A program made the position numbers and the translations under genes. A DNA stretch of 42,544 bases. Source: Azolla pinnata. Its lineage: Eukaryota; Streptophyta; Polypodiopsida; Salviniales; Salviniaceae. The stretch is taken from the NCBI GenBank assembly GCA_037176905.1, contig JBBBWG010032331.1, positions 1 to 42,544 on the forward strand, read 5' to 3'. Positions 28,002 through 37,384 of this stretch are shown one piece after another. The notes under the pieces were generated by a model. It did not search any database, was not told where the DNA came from, and saw nothing but the letters and a program-made list of their open reading frames with translations. Each line of letters opens with the position of its first letter. Position 1 is the stretch's first letter.

Positions 28002-28033
28002 CATGCATGCTTGCCACGTGGCTTGCATGCATG
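28002..28033. repeat. Nested palindrome: RY-type words around a G-box
   Basis: CATGCATGC (28002-28010) and GCATGCATG (28025-28033) form inverted arms around the perfect palindrome GCCACGTGGC (28013-28022), with TT spacers on both sides. CATGCATG is the RY element core and CACGTG the G-box core. Confidence 0.9.
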
Positions 28034-28056
28034 ATTGCCACTTGGGTAGCTCTGAG

Positions 28057-28086
28057 AACTTGCGATGTTGGCAAACATCGCAAGTT
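28057..28086. repeat. Perfect 13-bp hairpin
   Basis: AACTTGCGATGTT (28057-28069) and AACATCGCAAGTT (28074-28086) pair perfectly around the loop GGCA. It is followed by GTTTTTTAAC. It could be a transposon end, a transcribed hairpin or a terminator-like structure; no evidence separates these. Confidence 0.9.
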
Positions 28087-29054
28087 GTTTTTTAACATTA
28101 ATATGGTAATGCTTTAAGATATTATTAAGTATTAAAATATATTTTTTAATGAATAAGATATCGGTGATGGACTTGTTAACAACTTGATAACATCAATACA
28201 ACCCATACATATTAGATCTCCTTTGACTTGCAAAAGCACTTTCCGGATTTGTCAGTTGTGTTACAGTCGAAGTCTCGCCCATCACAATTTAGTAGAATAA
28301 TTAGATATTGACGATCTTTATGATAGTGAGAAGATTTCTAATTTTAATGAATACGCATATGTAGATCAATTTTATCAAAAAAAGATCGAATCAGAAATAA
28401 AGATAAACTCAATTTTTTATTTGAAATTTTTTATTATCCCACATCAAAAAAAAGAAAAAAAAAATCTAGTCTTGTTTTTTCAAGTGCAAAGAAAGGCGAT
28501 ACCCACAATAAGATGTCAAATGATTCAAAGTTAATATCTAATAATTTAGAAATAAAACTCAATAATATAGAATTAACAGTAAAAAATAGAGAACTAACTT
28601 CAAATGATTTAGAATTAACTTTAAAGAACATACTAGTAATTGCTTTGTCAGTCACCCATAAGGGTGACTTATAACTGCATTTTTGGTATTTTAAACAAAT
28701 GGAACTGAGCTGCGTAGTTGGTCAAGGACCCCTCATAAACTTATCAAGGGTCCCTGGGGGTCGAACAACATTCAGACACCAACGTCTTCGATCATTTAAT
28801 AGATTAAGAATATTTGAAAAAGGAGATATTTCATTATATTTAACACGATTGTCTAAAAATGTTTCCGATTCGATTCTGCATTGCAACGAGCGGGTCATAC
28901 TTTTATGTTTATAGGCCAAAGTATTATCGCATCAAAATCGTAAAATGTATTTCAACCTATCTTGGATAAGATTTGAGTCTATGTAACTATAGGTCATAGG
29001 TTCGAATATAGATATATATCAACCTTTTTGTGTTGATACTCATGATATCAACTT

Positions 29055-29296
29055 TTTGAGTTTCGTTAAGAGAAACGAGTGACAACCCATTTTGAGAACC
29101 TCTACAACATCGTCATCCAATGACCCTATTCTGATTGAAATTGACAGAGCTTGAGCCCCACTCACCGAGGCTGAACGAAGGTTTTGACGAACTTATGGCT
29201 ATGTCTATATTGTGGTGCTTCCACCCATCTAATTCATTATTGCCCAATAAAAAATGGCCAGCAACAATTCTTTACAACTAGATGGCTCCAACAACC
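29055..29296 (+). pseudogene. Gypsy family X gag C-terminus with intact CCHC zinc knuckle
   Basis: The frame at 29202-29243 encodes CLYCGASTHLIHYC, a perfect C-x2-C-x4-H-x4-C knuckle of retrotransposon gag, which binds RNA. The region upstream (LTEAERR) matches the usual gag linker. The inverted family member at 41300-41560 encodes the equivalent CLYCGTSTHLI with the last Cys position altered. Confidence 0.85.
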
Positions 29297-29866
29297 GGAA
29301 AATGAAGGTGTCCAACTACAGAAAGAGCCATGTGGTTGGACAATCCAAATTCATGTTACTACTAAAGTTTCGCTACATATGCAGATGATTTTTCCTTCCC
29401 AATAAGCATCCATTTCAAGTTTAGTTCACTTGAGTCCTTAACACAGCGATTCCGAGGCAATTACATGTTTTATGGACAAAACGTTTGTTCATAAAAACAA
29501 GTTTCTGATTATCTGGTTGTCCAAGCCAATTCTAGTGGAAGCTATCGATGGGCATATGCTTTCCTGTACTCACTGCTCTTCGGAAAATGAAGGTGTCCAA
29601 CTACAGAAAGAGCCATGCGGTTGGACAACCCGAATTCATGTTACTACTAAAGTTTCGCTACATATGTAGATGATTTTTCCTTCCCAATAAACATCCATTT
29701 CAAGTTTAGTTCACTTGAGTCCTTAGCACAGCGATTTCGAGGCAATTACATGTTTTATAGACAAAACGTTTGTTCATAAAGACAAATTTCTGGTTGTCTG
29801 GTTGTCCAAGACAATTCTAGTGGAATCTATTGATGGTCATATGCTTTCCTCTACTCACTGATCTTA
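29297..29866 (+). repeat. 285-bp tandem duplication in the gypsy X protease region
   Basis: Copies 29297-29581 and 29582-29866 are nearly identical, with a period of 285 bases (95 codons, so frame is kept). The unit spans the retropepsin-like region: a block with VQLQKEPCGWT, one with DKTFVHKNKFL, and PILVEAIDGH, which is a conserved gypsy protease stretch. Stops within it show that the copy is dead. Confidence 0.9.
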
Positions 29867-29883
29867 GAGCTCGAGTATCACTA

Positions 29884-30537
29884 GGAGGTCTTGACATTTT
29901 ACATCATCACTTTATTACGACACTCAATCATACTTGGTTTGTCCTACTCGAAGGCATGTAATCAAATTATCGATTGGTGCAACCACTCGATTACTTTTAC
30001 ATCGCAAACTAGTTCGGAGGTTTTGGCGGTCAAGAAGTATCTAATGTTGCGGCATCAAAATGGCTTGAATCAGTTTCTTGCACCCAACGCTCCATTTGAG
30101 TAAGAACCAACTCCAAGACGGATGGTCAAGTCCCAGTCTCAATGAAGACAATCGTCTATAGTGTCGTTTAGTCGAGCACTCCAATTCCTATGCAGACAAC
30201 TATCAACTCATTGCCATCGAAGTATGAGTACTTTGGATCTCTTGCCCGTACATAAACCCTATGACTATTTGATCGATTTGCAAGAAGGTGGTAGTCCCCC
30301 CTTTGACCCAATTTATGGGTTGTCAGAACCAAAGCTCCAGGCATTTCAGACTTATCTTGACGAGAACCTTGAAAATGGTTTTATTCAATACTATTCGTGA
30401 AGAAGAAAGACGCCTCTGTGTCAACTATCAGGTCTAAACAAGATTACTATTTGCAACCGCTACCCATTACCTCTTATCCTAGAGTTGTTGAATCGACTCT
30501 GAACTGCACAAATTTTCTCTAAGATCAACTCCGAACG
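29884..30537 (+). pseudogene. Gypsy family X protease end and N-terminal reverse transcriptase
   Basis: The frame reads IILGLSYSKACNQIIDW (protease ILGL.W...... I-D-W block), then RT start: PYDYLIDLQEGGSPPFDPIY, LSEPKLQAFQTYLDENLENG, and after a frameshift LCVNYQVLNKITI, RYPLP and KIN. RT similarity stops abruptly near 30537, where Penelope-like sequence begins; the catalytic YxDD region is absent here. Confidence 0.85.
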
Positions 30538-30572
30538 CTATCTTCCACCCCAAACCCTAAACCTCTGATAGC

Positions 30573-31199
30573 ATGGCGGCCTTTAATGACAACATTGAAG
30601 GGGCGGGGCCCTCCAACCGAGCGGACGTCACTTCTACAAGCCAACCTCCACAACCTCGAAAGGACTTCATTTTTGTAACTAGACCATCCTCAACTTGCAC
30701 TCGTCTTGACGGACCATCGAAGCATGGCTCCCTCAACCGACTCAAGCACAATAGAAAAGGGACTAGCTTGACCACACCTACTGTCTTAGATGTGTCCTTC
30801 GACAACTACGTTGTTTGTGACTCTAATCTAGAAGACAAAGATGACGCCGAAAAAGGCCAGGACCTCCCGGATGAAACGCCTGAGCTACTAGGTGTGTCAC
30901 TTCCCACGCAATGCAATGATTTTCTCCACAAATCAATACAGGAATACAAAAAACTTTTCTACACCATCAAGAAAAGCAAGCAGTTCCTTAAGAAACTCAC
31001 ACTTGACTTCAAAGCTGACATTAACAACTTTTGCCTCACTCACTTCCTAGATAATCAGATCAAGAAAAATGCCACCTCCCTCAGGGGACAGAAACAAGTT
31101 CATGCTATGGAAGATGCAGAACAACTCCCCGAGCAAGAATCCATAGCCACTTTGACTAAAAAGAAGGTTGCAGAGGAAATCAACAAAGTGAAAGCATAG
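30573..31199 (+). CDS. 208-residue ORF at the 5' end of the Penelope-like element, unknown function
   Basis: This is the longest intact frame in the transposon nest. It starts 35 bases after the gypsy X similarity ends, so it probably belongs to the PLE. It is hydrophilic, with a Pro/Ser/Thr-rich N-terminal third, an acidic middle (DSNLEDKDDAEKGQDLPDE) and a Lys/Gln-rich, probably helical C-terminal half (KSIQEYKKLFYTIKKSKQFL). No domain is recognised. Some PLEs have an upstream ORF or a long N-terminal extension, often coiled-coil, which fits. It might be the N-terminus of the RT protein before decay. Confidence 0.5.
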   Translation: MAAFNDNIEGAGPSNRADVTSTSQPPQPRKDFIFVTRPSSTCTRLDGPSKHGSLNRLKHNRKGTSLTTPTVLDVSFDNYVVCDSNLEDKDDAEKGQDLPDETPELLGVSLPTQCNDFLHKSIQEYKKLFYTIKKSKQFLKKLTLDFKADINNFCLTHFLDNQIKKNATSLRGQKQVHAMEDAEQLPEQESIATLTKKKVAEEINKVKA

Positions 31200-31718
31200 C
31201 TCAAGGGCAAAGATTCTCACGTATCGAAGAAAACACACACACGCAACAAAGGCGAACATCAGCCACATGACCACCAATTGGGGAACGAACGCCCACAAAC
31301 CAACGACTAACAATAGGGAAACAGCCGCTACCAAAAAAATGGCCACCAACAAGGAAGCAGCCGTCAACAAAGAAACGATCCACAAATGCCCAAAGCCGGA
31401 CAACAAAAGGCACACGGATGTCAACAAGAAAAAGGCTAACATCAACCCAATAGAAAACAAAACCAAAACCAAGGAAACAGACGACGACACAAGTGGACTT
31501 CACAAATGAAGCAAACCACCCATCTAAATGTGTCAGCCACCTCCTCCAACAAGAACCGCTCTACCCTGACATTTGTTTTGGAATGGCAACAAAGGCCACA
31601 ACAACAGTCTACTTCACAAACTTTTTCTGGTACCCTCTCCTAGACCCGCAAGGTTAAACCTTTTATGTTTTTTTGCAAAATACATCGAGTGAGGTAGATT
31701 ATAGAATCTCAAACAAGG
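31200..31718 (+). other. Asn/Thr/Lys-biased remnant between the PLE ORF and the chromovirus insertion
   Basis: Reading on from the 208-residue ORF in other frames gives stretches rich in N, T, K and Q (for example NNRETAATKKMATNKEAA), like a low-complexity linker. No motif is recognised. The chromovirus Y target site lies immediately right of it. Confidence 0.4.
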
Positions 31719-31723
31719 CCATT
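31719..31723. repeat. Target site duplication CCATT (left)
   Basis: CCATT directly precedes the left LTR and matches CCATT at 37380-37384. A 5-bp duplication is what gypsy integrase makes. Confidence 0.9.
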
Positions 31724-32192
31724 TGTCAGAACTACGGAAGAGATTGAATAATTGAAGGAAGATATAAGAGAAGAGAAGAAGAAAGGAGAGTGAATTGATA
31801 ACAACAGAGAGAGTTTATTAAAATAGAATGAGTACAAAGCGGAGTTGGATACAAGAAAGGTTTAAGGTTGAAGACTGGCGTTGATTCGAACTGATTTGAT
31901 ACGATCTATATGTCTCTATTTATAGGTTTCTTTCTATAGATTAGCCTAAAGATTTCTAAAATGTTCTAGAATGTTCTATACCTAGAATATTCTAGAATGC
32001 TCTAGGAGGTTTTAGAATGTTCTAGAAAGTTTTAGAGTTTTCTTTGATTACAATAATCACTATATTGTGGAAAAGTAACCTTTAACATTTTTCATTATGA
32101 TCAAGTACTTCAATGGTTACGCTCCCCTGTTATGTAGTATGAGATCCTGGGTTCAAGTCTAGGGAAAGCCTGGTGTTTACTAATTCTTTACA
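31724..32192 (-). repeat. 3' LTR of chromovirus Y
   Basis: Begins TGTCAG and ends TTTACA on the plus strand. It aligns along its length with 36916-37379. TATTTATA at 31917-31924 is the reverse of a TATA box, and TTC/GAA heat-shock-type repeats follow at about 31954-32035. Confidence 0.93.
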
Positions 32193-32324
32193 CTATTCCC
32201 ATGTCTAAAACGACAAGTGGAAAGAGTCGTTAACAATGTCGGGCTGGGCTTGTTGGAATTGTGATGGTGGAAATCGTCAATAAGAGTTTGGGCATTACAA
32301 ACATTATCGATGGTCGATTGCTTA

Positions 32325-32400
32325 AGGTATAACCCGGCCAATCAATGAGATAATACAATTTATTGCGCACAATTTTAGAATCAAGAATGGAGGCTACCTC
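32325..32400 (-). pseudogene. Chromodomain of chromovirus Y
   Basis: The minus strand encodes EVASILDSKIVRNKLYYLI followed by DWPGYT, the chromodomain pattern (E-V-E-I-L....... YLVKWKGY) found at the integrase C-terminus of chromoviruses, which guides insertion to particular chromatin. It is in a different frame from the integrase to its right, so at least one indel separates them. Confidence 0.8.
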
Positions 32401-32421
32401 GTACTCCGTGCCGTTAGCAAG

Positions 32422-33500
32422 CTAGAGAGGAGGTGGGTGTGGCACGATACAATTGGGAATCAAACTAGTGTGACAAGGCTCCAAAAGAGAGCTTTGAAAG
32501 ACTGGATGAAGCCGTAAACTTGTAGGAAGATCAAGACGAAAGGTTGCATCATTAATCCGCTCCGTGATGACAAAAGGACCAAAGCGTTGATAATCTAGCT
32601 TATCACATGGCCGAGTAGTCTTGATGTGGCGCCGTAACAACCATACGTAATCACCAATCTTGAACAGAGACAGAAGACGATGTTGATTTGCATGGGCCTT
32701 ATATTGGGCTGGAGCTTTCTGAAGATGCGAAGACAACTCAGATTGAAGTTGTTGCAGGAGATAGAGATGTTGCTCCACACTAGGGTTTGGTGAGATCACT
32801 AGAATGTCCAAGACAGACTATCGAGGATTATTGCTAGTATAGGCATAGAAAGGTGTGACCTGGGTAGAAGAGTGTACAGTGTTATTGTATTGCAAACTCT
32901 ACAAGATGCAATAGATGACTCCAATTATCTTGTTGGTAACTAATAAAACATCACAAATACTACTCAAGTATTTGATTTGTACACTCTGTCTGGCCATTAG
33001 TTTCGAGATGATATGATGTTGAGAGTTTGCAAGTGATTCGGAGCCCGTCACATAGGTGCTTCCAAAAGTGAGAGATAAATTGCAAAGTACCACAATCACT
33101 AATAATGTTGTCTAGAAGACCATGATGGCAAAATATTTCATGCATAATAATATTTGTTGTTTCTTGACTATTGATGCTCTTTATAGAGGGCAAAAAATGT
33201 GTCATCTTGGTAAATCGATCCAGTATAGTTAAAATATCATTAAAACCTTGGGAAGGAGGTAGATTTGTAATTAAATTTATAGAAATTGATTGCCATGGCT
33301 TGCTTGGTGTCGGCAACAGTTGTAGCTACCCACAAGGATGATGCCTAGGCATCTTGGGTCGACAACAGATGTCACATGTGTGCATGTAATCTTCAACAAA
33401 ATGGTGTAAATGAGGCCACCAAAATGATCGCGTCACTAGCTCCATGGTCTTGGCAATATCAAAGTGTCTAGCCATACAGGCATCATGACAGTGCTCCAAC
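32422..33500 (-). pseudogene. Integrase of chromovirus Y
   Basis: The zinc-binding N-terminal region lies at about 33330-33500. The core domain (32960-33316) reads WQSISINLITNLPPS, ILDRFTKMTHFLPS (first catalytic Asp), ISDCGTLQFISHFW (second Asp) and YHLETNGQTECTN (catalytic Glu). The C-terminal domain (32422-32811) has GDYVWLLRRHIKTTRP, KLDYQRFGPF and FRLDLP ... HPVFQSSLLEP, the gypsy GPY/F module. Stops and frameshifts separate the segments. Confidence 0.92.
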
Positions 33501-33749
33501 ACTTGAAGGCATGATGATCTATTAAGGACATAAAGGAGATTCTTGTAGGAAAGTAAGTTATCTTACCGCTTAAACTCCTTGGCAATGTGGAGCAAGGTGC
33601 ATGATTGGGACCAAGGTGGGCGAAAACATCCTTAGCAAAATCATTAGAGTGAAGTTGTTGTTGAATAGTATCAAGAAGACTTGAATCCAGTGGCGCATTA
33701 GAAACGGTTGTTGCTTATAGTTTTGCTGGACTAAGGAGAACTTGCTTTT

Positions 33750-34340
33750 GATTATCGAAAGTTAGGTTTCTAAGGCGATGTGCTAAATATGAGCGCCGAG
33801 ACAGAGAATCTGCTTGCCCTTGTTGTTTCCTTGGGCGGAAATTTATCTTGAAATCAAAGCGAGTTAAAAATTGCGCCCACCGAGCCTGTCACCTATTTAG
33901 CACTCGAGTCATTTGGAAATATGTAAGATTTTTGTGGTCGTTATAAATGATAATTTGATGAGGTGAACCTTTCGAGAAATGTCGCCATTCTGCAAAAGAA
34001 TCGACGATAGCTAGTAATTTTTTGTCATGCACCTCGTAATTGATCTCCACAACATTAAATTTTCTTGAGTGACGTGTAACTCCCCATTTTCCCTTGGCTA
34101 TAATAGGATGCTCCCTAGTGCAAAGTCGAATGCATCTGCCTCAATGGTAAATGGCCTCACTAGATCAACATCAGCTAAGACTGGAGCTGATGTGAATGCC
34201 TCCTTTAACCGAGTTAAGGCTTTGTCCGCTTCTAGAGTCCATATAAGGGCTTGATTTTTCTTGGTGAGTTGAGTGAGCGGTAATATAATCTTTGAATAAT
34301 TCCAGATGAACTTGCGGTAGAAGTTACCAAATCCAAGCAA
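33750..34340 (-). pseudogene. RNase H and RT-connection of chromovirus Y
   Basis: The minus strand encodes LGFGNFYRKFIWNYSKI, then LIWTLEADKALTRLKEAF, PVLADVD and FTIEADAFDFALGSIL, followed in another frame by an EINYEVHDKKLLAIVDSF-like block and [13 protein letters not shown]. These are the gypsy RT thumb/connection and RNase H (D-A-S...GAVL; Y...EKE.LA). Confidence 0.88.
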
Positions 34341-35100
34341 ACATTACATATCGTAGACGAAACTTAGAGTTTGTCATTCCACTATGGTTTGAACTTTCCT
34401 TGGATCCATGAAGACACCTTTGGATGAAATGGTATAACCTAAGAACTCAACTTCTTTGCAATCAAAACTGCACTTCTCCAGTTTGGCATAAAGACCACAC
34501 TCTCTTAAGCATTAGAGTACTTTCTGCACATGTATATCATGTTCCACCTGTGTTGTAGAGTAGATAAAGAGATCATCTAGATAGACGATGATGAATATAT
34601 CTAGAAAATCTCGGAAAATGTCATTTTCCATATGGTGAAAGACGACAAGAGCATTTGTAAGCTTGAAAGGCATGACGGTATACTCAAAATGCCCATACTG
34701 AGTGCAAAATTCAGTTTTTCACTCATCCCCCAGTGAATACGGATGAGATTGTATGCTTTGTACCAACAATGTGCTCCAAAAACTAGGAATTAAAGGTAGA
34801 GCATACCTATTTCTTATTGTGACTTTATTTAATTCTCAATAATCCATGACCAAACGAAGGGAACCATCCTTTTTCTTCACAAAAAAGATAGGAACATTAG
34901 TTAGAGACTTTGAATGTCAAATAAACCCACTTGCAAGATTCTCCTCAATGTATGCTCGAAGAACTTCAAGCTCCGTTGGTGACAAATTGTAGATCGGCCC
35001 CGTTGGTAGCACTTTTCCTGGTTGTAAATCAATGGGACAATCGTATGGCTGATTTTCGAAAGTACATCAGCTTTGGCTTTGTCAAAGACATCAACATATT
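34341..35100 (-). pseudogene. Reverse transcriptase of chromovirus Y
   Basis: The minus strand contains in order a NLSPTELEVLRAYIEENLAS block, VPIFFVKKKDGSLRLV, NRYALPLI, GHFEYTVMPFKLTNA, and VYLDDLFIYS near 34572-34590 (catalytic YLDD intact), then LECGLYAKLEKCSF-like. A short deletion near 34720-34800 removes part of the palm, and frames shift several times. Confidence 0.9.
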
Positions 35101-35122
35101 TTGTTGGAATGTAGATCTCTGA

Positions 35123-35640
35123 CTATCCTTGAGTGTCAATAGAAGCTGCAACTGATACACCAAATAAGAAAAAGTCTTCTTTTGCTCCTAGTTGGCGTAA
35201 TTGTTGCAGGGTGATGGTTGAAATTTGAAGATGAACAACTTGTTTGGTAGAGGGTGAGCTGGTAACAATATGTTTTTCTAGGGGAGGATCTTGGGTTCGA
35301 GCCTTGACTACTATTTTTCTTTCTGAAGGGCTCCGAATTTGTTGTTGTTTCCAATCAATTCTTGGGTTATGAAGCTTGAACCATGCTAAACCAAGGATTG
35401 TTGGATGCTCGGGGATATGGATTATATTAAAGGAAACTACACAGCCTAAATCACATAAGAATATGTGGATTGGCTCAAACTCCTCGAATATCTTTCTAGA
35501 AGCTATGGGACGTCCATCAATCACAACTACGGAAACTAGGCAAGGACGTTTATGTAGGGATATTTGATGCTTTTGGGTAAAATCTCTACCCATGAAACAA
35601 GAATTAACTCCAGTATCTAAGAGAGTTGGAACATAAACTT
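35123..35640 (-). pseudogene. Aspartic protease of chromovirus Y
   Basis: LLDTGVNSCFMGRDF at the right end has the retropepsin Asp-Thr-Gly active site. It continues with SLHKRPCLVSVVVIDGRPI and HPTILGLAWFKLHNPRIDW, the classic end of gypsy protease. A 156-codon stretch (35123-35593) stays open. Confidence 0.9.
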
Positions 35641-35899
35641 GACAACTTGGTGCCCTAACTCGTACTTAGGCTGAGAAAACCTTACTAACATGTTTGGAAG
35701 AAATAGAACCCACACTAGGCTTCAGAAATCTAGGACTTTCCAACCAAACGGCTCCGATTTTGGCTTGACTTATTCGTTTGACTCCTCTTCTAATTGGCTT
35801 AGGACCTCAAACTTATTGGATTACTAGAGTCACTAGTTGGCATAGTTTTTATAATGCTAGACTTATTTCTATTATCACAGTTAATGTGATGTACTTGAC

Positions 35900-36860
35900 G
35901 TCTTGGTCTATTGCAGACCTCCACAATATAAACATAGTCAATTTGCTCAATGACGTTATTTGTCTTCATTTGATAATGGTCCTCATCGTTGGGTTATATC
36001 AACCTCTATCGGTGTCGGGCTGTCCATCGGTGTTGGACTACCTATTTGCCATGGAGCTGGGATGGGGCCATATTGTTGCCTTGGAGATTGTCTCATCACT
36101 AATACGTAAGTTGGTGTAAATCTTGATCTTATTTGCTGTTGTTGTTGTCGCTCGAACGGATGCTCAAAAAGTCAATTGTCACACCGTACTGCTCTGGCTA
36201 ATAGCTTCTATGAGGGATTTTGAATCATCTGGCCCGAACGAAATTGCTCCATGTAGAGGGCTTGTTCGTCCCAAGGAATATCACTTGCAATGAGACGAAA
36301 ATTAGCTGCATATGTTGATGCTGGTTGATCCCCTTGTCATAGTGTGTGAATCTTATTGCTTGTCATTTTTACATTATCCGTGTCTCCGAAGCAGGCTTTA
36401 AACTTTTTGATAAATTTTTCAAAGTTGTTGAGTAGGGGAGAATTTTCTTCTAGCAATGGAGCAAACCATGACAATGTCATGCCAGTCAATAAAGTGCTCA
36501 CTAACCCGACTCAAGATGAAACCGTTGGATATCGCGTGGGATGCATCTGAATTACAAACCGCGGTTGATTGATAAAACCCCGAAAATGTGCTCTTGACCC
36601 ATCGAATTCAGCTGGAAGGCTAATTTTGGGCTCCTTTAGAACTCCTTGGCCTTCGAGTTTTACCTGTAGAGCTACTATTGCCGCCTCCAATTGTTGAACA
36701 CTTCGTGTAAACTCTTCGTGCATTTGTTATTTTCCTATAGAAACCTTTTGTAAATCTTTAAGCAGTCGTTGATTCTCTAGCTCCAATGCTGCAAACTTGC
36801 ATTTGAGATCTCTATCTCCGCAACACGAGAGAGGTATTCTTGTGGGTTGCCAGCAGCCAT
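35900..36860 (-). pseudogene. gag of chromovirus Y
   Basis: It starts at 36860 with MAAGNPQEYLSRVAE, then continues in shifted frames with HEEFTRSVQQLEAAIVALQ, an LPAEFDGSRAHFRGFINQ block, a SWFAPLLEENSPLLNNF-like gag core, and near 35920-35945 a CLYCGG half zinc knuckle with the His and last Cys lost. Confidence 0.85.
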
Positions 36861-36915
36861 GGGTAATAAATAGTGTTTGTGGAAGACAGTAAAAGAGAAA
36901 AAGTTTGAATCAGAC

Positions 36916-37379
36916 TGTCAGAACCAAGGAAGAGATTGAATGATTGAAGGAAGATATAAGAGAAGAGAAGAAGAAAGGAGAGTGGATTGATAACAAAAGA
37001 GTGAGTTTATTAGAATAGAATGAGTACAAAGAGGAGTTGAATATAAGAAAGGCTTAAGGCTGAAGACTAGCATTGATTCAAACTAATTTGATACGATCTA
37101 TATGTCTCTATTTATAGGTTTCTATAGATTAGCCTAGAGATTTCTAGAATGTTCTAGAATGTTCTGTACCTAGAATATTCTAGGGTGCTCTAAAAGGTTC
37201 TAGAATGTTCTAGAAAGTTCTAGAGGTTTCTCTCAATACAATAATCACTATATTATGGAAAAGTAGCCCTTAACATTTCACATTATGATCAAATAATTCA
37301 ATGGTTAGGCTCCCCCATATGTAGTACGAGATCTTGGGTTTAAGTCTAGGGGAAGCCTAGTATTTACTGATTCCTTACA
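36916..37379 (-). repeat. 5' LTR of chromovirus Y
   Basis: Begins TGTCAG and ends TTACA on the plus strand (TGTAA...CTGACA in the sense direction). It is followed by the target duplication CCATT at 37380-37384. It carries the promoter described in the next entry. Confidence 0.93.
37109..37222 (-). promoter_or_regulatory. LTR promoter with TATA box and heat-shock-element array
   Basis: In the sense (minus) direction the TATA box TATAAATA is the complement of 37109-37116. Upstream of it are alternating TTC and GAA triplets with 2-base spacing: TTCTAGAATGTTCTAGAA starting at 37142 plus a further TTC at 37162-37164, a GAATATTC at about 37173-37180, and a second TTCTAGAATGTTCTAGAA starting at 37198. 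The pattern nGAAnnTTCn is the binding site of heat-shock factors. The 3' LTR keeps most of it, with one GAA changed to AAA. Confidence 0.85.
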
Positions 37380-37384
37380 CCATT
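37380..37384. repeat. Target site duplication CCATT (right)
   Basis: Matches 31719-31723 exactly and directly abuts the LTR end. Confidence 0.9.

Larger units (their letters stand above)
27841..29054. other. Unidentified insert within gypsy family X gag
   Basis: Gag coding similarity stops near 27840 and resumes near 29055, while the minus-strand family member continues with no comparable insert (it resumes near 41600). The intervening 1.2 kb is AT-rich from 28100 on, with no protein I recognise. It contains two strong inverted repeats near its left end (28002-28033 and 28057-28086). I found no clean terminal repeats or target duplication. Confidence 0.5.
31724..37379 (-). mobile_element. 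Ty3/gypsy chromovirus Y, full structure, 5.66 kb
   Basis: The element has two LTRs (469 and 464 bp), TG...CA termini and a perfect CCATT duplication. The internal order on the minus strand is gag, protease, RT, RNase H, integrase, chromodomain. All coding domains have stops or frameshifts, so it cannot move by itself now. By eye the first 130 bases of the LTRs differ at about 8-10% of positions, so the insertion is not recent. It sits inside the Penelope-like element just upstream of its conserved NLSS block and therefore postdates it. I could not identify a primer-binding site. Confidence 0.93.

Noticed and set aside
28699..28919. Short frames on both strands that might be organelle-derived genes
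   Set aside because: I could not match them to any plastid or mitochondrial gene from memory, so no call is made.
31047..31503. 147-codon and 100-codon minus-strand frames
   Set aside because: They are antisense to the PLE ORF and its Asn/Thr/Lys-rich continuation; their Val/Leu/Phe content reflects A-rich sequence on the other strand.
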